DNA of 33,199 nucleotides from assembly GCA_902461565.1 (NCBI GenBank), contig CABPYL010000036.1:1-33199 (forward strand). Direction: 5' to 3'. Source of the stretch: an uncultured Porphyromonadaceae bacterium (lineage in GTDB: Bacteria; Bacteroidota; Bacteroidia; Bacteroidales; Muribaculaceae). This document shows positions 1-5,553 of this stretch, piece after piece. How positions within the stretch are numbered: position 1 is the first letter of the stretch; each line of letters starts with the position of its first letter. The translations under genes and the position numbers were made by a program. The notes under the pieces are model-generated. The model saw only the letters and a list, made by a program, of their open reading frames with translations, ran no database searches and was not told the DNA's origin.

Positions 1-55
1 ACCAACGACCCCGAGATTACAAATCACGTGCTCTGGCCAACTGAGCTAAAGAGGC
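1..55 (-). tRNA. tRNA-Thr (anticodon TGT), 3' part cut off by window edge
   Basis: Read on the minus strand, the sequence starts with acceptor GCCTCTT, then TA, a D stem GCTC/GAGC with loop AGTTGGCCA, and an anticodon loop TTTGTAA. The anticodon is TGT, which reads ACA (Thr). The anticodon stem CGTGA/TCTCG has a T-T mismatch at its middle pair. The T arm and acceptor 3' strand lie outside the window, so acceptor pairing cannot be checked. A strong promoter lies about 55 bases upstream. Confidence 0.92.
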
Positions 56-112
56 ATTGTCAATTTTCTCTGCGTTGCGGTAGGAGCGCTCGTCTCTTCC
101 CGTTTGCGGATG

Positions 113-143
113 CAAAGTTAGGCACAATTTTTTAATCTCCAAA
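113..143 (-). promoter_or_regulatory. Bacteroidetes-type promoter for tRNA-Thr
   Basis: On the minus strand, TTTG (143-140) is followed after exactly 19 bases by TAACTTTG (120-113). This matches the Bacteroides primary sigma factor consensus TTTG-N19-21-TAnnTTTG at every fixed position. Transcription should start near 109, giving the tRNA a leader of about 50 bases. Confidence 0.85.
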
Positions 144-226
144 ATCTTTTTGCTCTTTTTTTCAAAGAAAATTATCACTTTTTCAGAATACCGCTTATTA
201 TCAACAACTTACAACAATCATTCAAT

Positions 227-235
227 TTATCCACA
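227..235 (+). other. Consensus DnaA-box 9-mer in an AT-rich spacer
   Basis: TTATCCACA at 227-235 matches the DnaA box consensus TTATNCACA exactly. A one-mismatch relative, TTATCAACA, lies at 198-206. Both sit in the AT-rich stretch of about 150 bases between the tRNA-Thr promoter and the barrel gene. One exact box is expected by chance roughly every 130 kb, so this is a motif observation and not a called origin. Confidence 0.3.
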
Positions 236-291
236 TACCGCCGAGTATCTATAAAATCCGTTAATTATAGGCGTATGTCATTTTTTTACCT

Positions 292-299
292 TATCTTTG
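292..299 (+). promoter_or_regulatory. Probable -7 promoter element of the barrel gene at 328
   Basis: TATCTTTG fits the Bacteroidetes -7 consensus TAnnTTTG exactly and lies 28 bases before the start codon, giving a short leader of about 25 bases. No clear TTTG is found 19-21 bases upstream, so the -33 half is not supported. Confidence 0.6.
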
Positions 300-327
300 C
301 CACACAATAACACCAATACATCCCATT

Positions 328-969
328 ATGAAACGTATTCCGGCACTCATAATTGCCTTTACAATACTTTTCGCAGCCTTGCCTGCGGCAGCTCAGTTCC
401 GCTACGCCCCCGTAGCCGGCGTTACACTGAACAACCTCAAATTTCAGCAGGACTTATTTCCCGTCGACCAGACCGTAGGGTTTGAGGCTGGCGTTCAGGG
501 CGAGCTTATGTTTCCCGGCATCGGTTTCGGCATCGATTTCGGTCTTATATATAATCTGATGGGTGCGAAAATTGACCTCGGCAACCGCGAGGTATGGGCG
601 TCGGACGGCTTCGGTAAATACACCAACGCCTTGCACGTTCTCCAGATTCCATTCCACCTCCGTTTTAAATGGACACGCATGAACGGCGTCGAAGATTATA
701 TAGCGCCATTTGTATATGGCGGACCCGACTTTGGCATCCTCGTCGGCCACAGCAATATAAAAGGCAATCCAGGCGTTCCCAATCCCTTCAAATATTCCGG
801 CGGCGACTTAGGCCTGTCGGTCGGTGGCGGTGCCGAGATATTCAAACGCTGGCAGGTGTCGGTACAGTATACCTGGGGCATGGGTTATCTTACCAAAACG
901 CGAAAACTCGACAATCAGGCTGCCCGCAACCGCCAATGGGTATTCCGTGTGGCATACTTCCTGAAATAA
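328..969 (+). CDS. Outer-membrane beta-barrel protein (porin-family/PorT-like fold)
   Basis: A 213-residue protein. It has an N-terminal signal peptide (Lys-Arg, a hydrophobic core around residues 5-17, and a likely cut after ALPAAA near residue 22). The rest is alternating hydrophobic strands rich in Gly and aromatics, such as FEAGVQGELMF and GLSVGGGAEIF, ending in a strand that reads VFRVAYFLK. This is the usual form of the small Bacteroidetes outer-membrane barrel family (PF13568-like). Its function is unknown; relatives are often simply called porin family or OmpW/PorT-like. The ATG at 328 is supported by the signal peptide directly after it and by the -7 element at 292-299. It appears to be a single-gene unit with a terminator 20 bases after the stop. 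The family call rests on general features, because no catalytic or binding motif is expected. Confidence 0.85.
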   Translation: MKRIPALIIAFTILFAALPAAAQFRYAPVAGVTLNNLKFQQDLFPVDQTVGFEAGVQGELMFPGIGFGIDFGLIYNLMGAKIDLGNREVWASDGFGKYTNALHVLQIPFHLRFKWTRMNGVEDYIAPFVYGGPDFGILVGHSNIKGNPGVPNPFKYSGGDLGLSVGGGAEIFKRWQVSVQYTWGMGYLTKTRKLDNQAARNRQWVFRVAYFLK

Positions 970-989
970 AATATTCAAAATTTATACAG

Positions 990-1025
990 CGACCCGCTCT
1001 TCAAAGGAAAGCGGGTCGTTTTTTT
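990..1025 (+). terminator. Intrinsic terminator of the 328-969 gene
   Basis: A 9-bp perfect stem, CGACCCGCT (990-998) with AGCGGGTCG (1010-1018), an 11-base loop, then seven T. The T tract points to plus-strand termination. Its last two bases overlap the stop codon of the opposing gene at 1024. Confidence 0.9.
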
Positions 1026-1497
1026 ATAGGCTTTCCGCCATTTGTCCGTACACAGGTATATCCGGCAAAAAAACGTAACCTTCTCCGTCGTAGCGGCAAC
1101 AATAGTGGTGCATGCCATTGCTAACTATCAGAAAACGGGCATTCATCACAATATTATAGCGGGCAATCTGATCGAACACGCGTTGGGTTATCGCAACATC
1201 CGGCGCCTTGTATTCTATCACCGCCAATGGCCGGAGGGAGCGGGTATACACCATTGTGTCGGCGCGGCGCATAGTACCGTTCAGCCGCAAAGCCACTTCG
1301 TTAGCCATCAGTTCAGCCGGAAAATCGCGATGTTCTATTAAAAAGCGGGTGAAATGCTGACGCACCCACTCCTCGGGCGTAAGAGCCACCCAGCGGCGCC
1401 GCAACCCATCGTAAACATCCAGACCGCCGCGACGAGAGTCTGCATCGGCACGAAGCTGGAGGCGGCAAGGAGGCAAATTGAGTTGTGGAGGCAACAT
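1024..1497 (-). CDS. HsdR N-terminal-domain protein (PD-(D/E)xK nuclease fold), stand-alone
   Basis: A 157-residue protein resembling the N-terminal nuclease domain of type I restriction HsdR subunits (HSDR_N_2, PF13588) but with no helicase part. A PD-(D/E)xK active-site pattern is visible: Asp80 in the RRAD segment, Glu95-Tyr-Lys97 in VIEYKAPD, followed by a helix with Gln110. The N-terminal half has the family-typical PEEWVRQHF segment near residue 41. There are no hsdM or hsdS genes nearby, so this is not a restriction system. Small proteins of this type beside holA are, from memory, common in Bacteroidetes; their role is unknown and a DNA-repair or housekeeping nuclease is only a guess. 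It is transcribed divergently from holA out of a shared 74-base spacer. The start at 1497 fits a leader of about 34 bases from the predicted promoter. Confidence 0.82.
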   Translation of the reverse strand: MLPPQLNLPPCRLQLRADADSRRGGLDVYDGLRRRWVALTPEEWVRQHFTRFLIEHRDFPAELMANEVALRLNGTMRRADTMVYTRSLRPLAVIEYKAPDVAITQRVFDQIARYNIVMNARFLIVSNGMHHYCCRYDGEGYVFLPDIPVYGQMAESL

Positions 1498-1511
1498 TCC
1501 GGTGTCTAATT

Positions 1512-1542
1512 TTTGAGTGCTTGAAAAATTTCCGTAAATTTA
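1512..1542 (+). promoter_or_regulatory. holA promoter, sharing its -7 box with the divergent gene
   Basis: TTTG (1512-1515), a 19-base spacer, then TAAATTTA (1535-1542). The predicted start is near 1546, leaving about 26 bases of leader before the holA ATG at 1572. The -7 box differs from consensus only in its final base. Confidence 0.6.
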
Positions 1543-1565
1543 CAAAATAAAACCACATCCGCAAA
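1535..1565 (-). promoter_or_regulatory. Promoter of the HsdR-N gene, sharing its -7 box with the holA promoter
   Basis: On the minus strand, TTTG (1565-1562) is followed after 19 bases by TAAATTTA (1542-1535), seven of eight positions of TAnnTTTG with the last G replaced. The -7 box is palindromic and is the same eight bases used on the plus strand. Confidence 0.55.
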
Positions 1566-1571
1566 ACCCAC

Positions 1572-2609
1572 ATGGCTCCACTACCCCAGCCCACCCCAGA
1601 AAGCATCTGCAAATCAATAAAATCCGGCGATATTGCGCCGGTTTACGTACTGCACGGCGAAGAGACATACCGCATCGACACCCTTGTGGCGCAATTCGAG
1701 AATATACTCACCGACGACGAGAAAGTTTTCGATCAATACATCCTCTATGCTCCGGATACCGAAACCTCTACCCTCCTCGGTATATGCCGGGGCATCCCTG
1801 CAATAGCCAGACACCAGGTAGTGATAGTCAAGGAAGTGCAGGCTCAGCGCGCCGGATGGGTAGACAAACTGGTCTCGTATATACAGAATCCGGTGCCTAC
1901 GACAGTTCTGGTTCTGTGCTCGCGCGGAGCGGTAATCAAAGGCAAAGAGTTTAATGCCGCCCTCAAGAAAGGCGGCGCAGTGGTATTCGAGTCAAAAAAA
2001 ATCCAGGAATACAACGCCGGGCCATACATCGCAGGGATAGTGAAAGAAAAAGGACTCTCAGCCGAGCCCAAGGCCCTTAGCATGCTTTTGGAATTTGTGG
2101 GCACAGACCTCAGCAGGATTCACAACGAGGTTGGCAAACTGGCAGCGCTACTGCCTCCGGGAGCCTGCATAACCCCCGAGGTGGTGGAGCGCAACATAGG
2201 CGTGAGCCGTGAATACAACAGCTTCGAACTCGTCGACGCCCTGGCGGAACACAATGTGGAGAAATGTTTCCGCATCGCCCGATATTTCCAGAGCAACCCC
2301 AAAGCGGCACCACTTGTGATGGTAGCGGCATCCATTTTCAACTTTTTCGCCGACCTGCTCACGGTCTTCTATCTGCCCGACCGTTCGGACAGCTCCATTG
2401 CCAACAAGCTTGGCATACGCAACCAGTTCGGTATAAAACGTGTGCGCAGCGGCATGGCCAACTATAACGCCGTGCAGGTAGTAGAGATAATTGGCGCCGT
2501 GCGCGACTTCGACATCCGCAGCAAGGGTGTGGAATCACGCCAGAACGAACACAAGCTGTTCAACGAGCTGATATACCACATTCTTTCGGCGCCCGGACGC
2601 GTGCGCTGA
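1572..2609 (+). CDS. holA: DNA polymerase III subunit delta
   Basis: A 345-residue protein, the normal length for HolA. Delta is the clamp-loader subunit that opens the beta sliding clamp. It works with the DnaX and delta-prime subunits in the AAA+ clamp-loader pentamer. Family signatures are the N-terminal PVYVLHGEE segment (residues 23-31), the degenerate AAA+ core that follows, and GTDLSRIHNEVGKL at 177-190, the most conserved delta segment. The helical C-terminal collar domain includes the NSFELVDALAE stretch near residue 215. It is divergent from the HsdR-N gene and converges on the penicillin-binding protein gene with only 7 bases between the stops and no hairpin there, so 3' antisense overlap of the two transcripts is likely. 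The start is supported by the promoter at 1512-1542. Confidence 0.95.
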   Translation: MAPLPQPTPESICKSIKSGDIAPVYVLHGEETYRIDTLVAQFENILTDDEKVFDQYILYAPDTETSTLLGICRGIPAIARHQVVIVKEVQAQRAGWVDKLVSYIQNPVPTTVLVLCSRGAVIKGKEFNAALKKGGAVVFESKKIQEYNAGPYIAGIVKEKGLSAEPKALSMLLEFVGTDLSRIHNEVGKLAALLPPGACITPEVVERNIGVSREYNSFELVDALAEHNVEKCFRIARYFQSNPKAAPLVMVAASIFNFFADLLTVFYLPDRSDSSIANKLGIRNQFGIKRVRSGMANYNAVQVVEIIGAVRDFDIRSKGVESRQNEHKLFNELIYHILSAPGRVR

Positions 2610-2616
2610 AGCGCAA

Positions 2617-5001
2617 TCAGTCGAAAGCTCCCGAAATCGTTTCTTCCACGACTTCTTCCTCAGGTTCCGCGGAATAATCGCCCGAGCACAGGTCGATATT
2701 CGCGGGAAACTCAAAACGTGCGTCCTGCGAGTACGGCAGAGTGTCATCAGCATATACTTTGGTTATATACTTGCCGTAGATCGGGAGCGCCATCGACGCA
2801 CCCTGGCCCTGTGCCATGTTGTTGAAGTGAATATAGCGGTCCTCGCCGCCTACCCAAGTGGCCGAAACAAGCTCGGGTGTGAAGCCCATGAACCAGCCGT
2901 CGGCGTTGTCGTTGGTTGTACCGGTCTTGCCGCCCATCTGCGCGACGATGTTGAAAGGCGCGCGGCGCAGACGGTTACCCGTACCACTGTCCACAACATT
3001 GAGCAGCACCGACAGAATGCGGTAGTAGCCTTTCTGGGTAATCACTTCGGTCTGCATGGGCGCGAAATCTGATATTATGTTACCATTGGCATCGGCGATA
3101 GCGGTAACATACACAGGATCGGAACGCATGCCGTTGTTGGCGAAGGCCGAGTATGCCGTAACCATTTCTTTTACCGATACCTCGCAGGGCCCCAGACACA
3201 GCGCCTTCACTGCCGGAAGCCTGTTGGTTATACCATAGCTGTGCATGCGCTTCACAAGCTCCGCGGGGCTAAGACGGTCCATTATACGTGCCGAAATCCA
3301 GTTATTGGAGTTCGTCAGCGCCCAGCGGAGGTCCACCATCTCGCCAACACGCGCTTTGCCGGCGTTGCGCGGCTGCCATACGCGGCCGTTTTCATCGTAG
3401 AGCGTGGGTTGCTCGTTAAGCATTTTCGTGCAAGGGGTAAAATCGTCGGTCTCGAAAGCATAGGTGTACAGGAACGGCTTTATGGTAGAGCCTATCTGCC
3501 GGCGCCCTGTCGAAACCATATCATACTGGAAGAAACGGAAGTTAGGACCGCCTACGTATGCCTTGACAAAGCCAGTGGTTGGATCCATCGACATGAAGCC
3601 AGCGCGGAGGAACGATTTTGTATATAGCAGCGAGTCCATAGGCGTCATTGTGGTATCCACGGGCCCGGCGTACGAGAACACCGTCATATCCACAGGGGTA
3701 TCGAACTGCTCCCGCAGCTCCTCGTTGCTCAGCCCGGCGATACGTGCGATGCGGCCACGCTCGCTCTGCTTCATGGCATTGTGTATCAGTTTCTGACGCA
3801 TGGCATCGCTGAGTTCGTTGCGGTTAGACGTGTACGGTGCTGCCGACGAGCCTTTTTTCTCCTTAAAAAACTGCTGCTGAAGCTGGCTCATATGCTCCTC
3901 TACGGCTTCTTCGGCATACTGCTGCATGCGCGAATCTATTGTTGTGTAGATACGCAGGCCATCGTTGTAGATATCATATTTGATGCCGTCGGGCTTGCGG
4001 GTCTTTTCAATCCACCCGAACAGAGGGTTGTTGTTCCATGCAATGGAGTCGTCCACATACCTCTGGCGGTCCCACGACGGATAGTCCGACGGTTTCGGTT
4101 TCTTGGCGGTGAGTATGCGGCGAAGTTCCTCGCGGAAGTAGGGAGCCAGGCCGTCCTTGTGGTCCACTCGCTGGAAATCAAGCGTAAGCGGCTCCTCCTT
4201 GAGCCTTTCAAGCTCAGCCTTGGAAAGCATATCGGCCTTGTACATCTGCTCCAGCACCACATTACGGCGCTGACGGGTGCGCTCGTTGTGGCGCACGGGA
4301 TTGAAGTACGACGGATTTTTCACCATTCCCACAAGCGTGGCGGCCTCGAGGGTATCGAGCTCGGCGGCCGACTTGTTGAAATATACCTTAGCGGCCGACT
4401 TTATGCCCACGGCATTATAAAGGAAGTCGAACTGATTCAGATACATTTTCAGAATCTCCTCCTTGGAATAGTAGCGTTCGAGTTTAAGCGCTATCATCCA
4501 CTCGATTGGTTTCTGCACGGCTCGCGACAGAAATCCCGAACTTGGCGGCGTATACAGCTGCTTGGCAAGCTGCTGAGTGATGGTAGAGCCGCCGCCGGCA
4601 TTTTTCTGGCGCAGCAGAACCGTCTTTATCATCGCACGCACAATGGCGCGCATGTCAATGCCGGAATGATCGTTGAAACGGGCATCCTCGGTGGCTATAA
4701 GCGCGTCAACAACCTCGGGAGATATTTCGTCGAAGTCGGCATACACGCGGTTGCCGGTGTTGCGGAAATAGCGGCCCAATTCCTTGCCGTCGGCACTGTA
4801 AATCACTGTGGCGAACTTGTCCTGCGGATTCTTCAGCTCCTCGATGGGCGGCATATAGCCGATAACACCGTTATAAACCATAACAAAGAAGATTCCGACG
4901 AACACCACAAAGGCCACGAAGGCTATCCACATCCATTTTATAATGATGCCGTTGCGTCTTTTCTTTGGAGACGGGGCTGCATTTTGGTTCTGACTTCTCA
5001 T
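2617..5001 (-). CDS. mrcA: Class A penicillin-binding protein 1A (glycosyltransferase and transpeptidase)
   Basis: A 794-residue bifunctional peptidoglycan synthase. A short basic cytoplasmic tail precedes one membrane segment (residues about 20-42). The GT51 glycosyltransferase domain follows, with TEDARF containing catalytic Glu105 and GGSTITQQLAKQ at 138-149. The transpeptidase domain has all three motifs: Ser505-x-x-Lys508 in GSTIKP, Ser565-Asn-Asn567, and Lys692-Thr-Gly in GGKTGTTND. The C-terminus is acidic (PEEEVVEE). It builds glycan strands and cross-links stem peptides on the outer face of the inner membrane. An upstream in-frame ATG at 5028 would add nine residues, but the predicted promoter (5063-5032) places the transcript start at about 5027-5029, so the ATG at 5001 is preferred. 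Confidence 0.95.
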   Translation of the reverse strand: MRSQNQNAAPSPKKRRNGIIIKWMWIAFVAFVVFVGIFFVMVYNGVIGYMPPIEELKNPQDKFATVIYSADGKELGRYFRNTGNRVYADFDEISPEVVDALIATEDARFNDHSGIDMRAIVRAMIKTVLLRQKNAGGGSTITQQLAKQLYTPPSSGFLSRAVQKPIEWMIALKLERYYSKEEILKMYLNQFDFLYNAVGIKSAAKVYFNKSAAELDTLEAATLVGMVKNPSYFNPVRHNERTRQRRNVVLEQMYKADMLSKAELERLKEEPLTLDFQRVDHKDGLAPYFREELRRILTAKKPKPSDYPSWDRQRYVDDSIAWNNNPLFGWIEKTRKPDGIKYDIYNDGLRIYTTIDSRMQQYAEEAVEEHMSQLQQQFFKEKKGSSAAPYTSNRNELSDAMRQKLIHNAMKQSERGRIARIAGLSNEELREQFDTPVDMTVFSYAGPVDTTMTPMDSLLYTKSFLRAGFMSMDPTTGFVKAYVGGPNFRFFQYDMVSTGRRQIGSTIKPFLYTYAFETDDFTPCTKMLNEQPTLYDENGRVWQPRNAGKARVGEMVDLRWALTNSNNWISARIMDRLSPAELVKRMHSYGITNRLPAVKALCLGPCEVSVKEMVTAYSAFANNGMRSDPVYVTAIADANGNIISDFAPMQTEVITQKGYYRILSVLLNVVDSGTGNRLRRAPFNIVAQMGGKTGTTNDNADGWFMGFTPELVSATWVGGEDRYIHFNNMAQGQGASMALPIYGKYITKVYADDTLPYSQDARFEFPANIDLCSGDYSAEPEEEVVEETISGAFD

Positions 5002-5031
5002 TTTTCCGTTTTTATTGATAAAAACCAATTA

Positions 5032-5063
5032 CAAAAGTAGTGATTTTTTGCCATATCGGCAAA
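5032..5063 (-). promoter_or_regulatory. Promoter of the penicillin-binding protein gene
   Basis: On the minus strand, TTTG (5063-5060), 20 bases, then TACTTTTG (5039-5032), which matches TAnnTTTG fully. It overlaps the plus-strand tRNA-Leu promoter at 5047-5077, so the two polymerases would compete for the same DNA. Confidence 0.75.
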
Positions 5064-5077
5064 AATGTGTAAATTTG
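5047..5077 (+). promoter_or_regulatory. Promoter of tRNA-Leu
   Basis: TTTG (5047-5050), 19 bases, then TAAATTTG (5070-5077), a full consensus match. Transcription should start near 5081, only about 11 bases before the mature tRNA 5' end. Confidence 0.85.
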
Positions 5078-5091
5078 CAACCAGATACCGC

Positions 5092-5175
5092 GCCCGAATG
5101 GTGGAATGGTAGACACGAGGGACTTAAAATCCCTTGACCATTGCGGTTGTGCGGGTTCGAGTCCCGCTTCGGGCA
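5092..5175 (+). tRNA. tRNA-Leu (anticodon TAA)
   Basis: An 84-base class II tRNA. The acceptor GCCCGAA (5092-5098) pairs with TTCGGGC (5168-5174), with discriminator A at 5175. The anticodon stem AGGGA/TCCCT encloses loop CTTAAAA, giving anticodon TAA (5125-5127) for UUA/UUG. A long variable arm lies at about 5135-5150, and the T arm carries GGTTCGAGTCC. CCA is not encoded. Confidence 0.97.
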
Positions 5176-5184
5176 CGTTTCCGG

Positions 5185-5215
5185 CCGGTAGTCGCGCAGA
5201 TTACCGGTTTTTTTT
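5185..5215 (+). terminator. Intrinsic terminator after tRNA-Leu
   Basis: A stem CCGGTA (5185-5190) with TACCGG (5202-5207) and eight T (5208-5215). It sits between the tRNA and the TSCPD gene, leaving only 20 bases before the latter's start codon. Confidence 0.75.
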
Positions 5216-5235
5216 AACCCGCCACAGCATATCCG

Positions 5236-5484
5236 ATGAAACACTGCACCTACGCCACTTCGGGCACCTGCTCAAAGATGATTGAGTTCGATATCGACGA
5301 GCAGGGACGCCTCCACAATGTATCTTTTCTTGGCGGTTGCCCCGGCAACACGCACGGCATCGCCCTCATGGCAGAGGGCATGGACGCCGCCGCGCTGGCA
5401 GAACGGCTGCAGGGCGTGCCCTGCCGCGACAAGCACACCTCCTGCCCCGACCAGCTTTCGCGTGCAATCAGGGAAAACCTCTGA
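5236..5484 (+). CDS. TSCPD-domain cysteine protein (TIGR03905 family)
   Basis: An 82-residue protein made of a single TSCPD domain. The name-giving motif is present as TSCPDQL at residues 68-74. Five cysteines are visible at 4, 12, 35, 63 and 70; 4, 35, 63 and 70 probably form the conserved set of four. The GGCPGN turn at 33-38 is also typical. The TSCPD domain occurs at the C-terminus of class II ribonucleotide reductases, where its cysteines are thought to bind metal or act in redox. The function of stand-alone copies is unknown. There is no space for a promoter between the tRNA-Leu terminator and the ATG, so expression may depend on terminator read-through or on a promoter inside the tRNA. 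It is followed by a strong two-way hairpin. Confidence 0.88.
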   Translation: MKHCTYATSGTCSKMIEFDIDEQGRLHNVSFLGGCPGNTHGIALMAEGMDAAALAERLQGVPCRDKHTSCPDQLSRAIRENL

Positions 5485-5491
5485 TACCGGT

Positions 5492-5544
5492 CCCACAAAA
5501 ATCGGCGCCGCGACCATGATGGCCACGGCGCCGATTTTTGTGGG
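5492..5544. terminator. Two-way terminator between convergent genes, 19-bp perfect stem
   Basis: Arm CCCACAAAAATCGGCGCCG (5492-5510) pairs perfectly with its complement at 5526-5544 around a 15-base loop. The A/T runs inside the stem provide a U tract after the GC core in both directions. It ends both the TSCPD gene and the opposing protease gene, whose stop lies at 5554. Confidence 0.9.
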
Positions 5545-5553
5545 GTGCGGTGC

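Noticed and set aside
1024..1497. Type I restriction-modification system
   Set aside because: Only the nuclease-like N-terminal domain is present, and there is no helicase, methylase or specificity subunit nearby.
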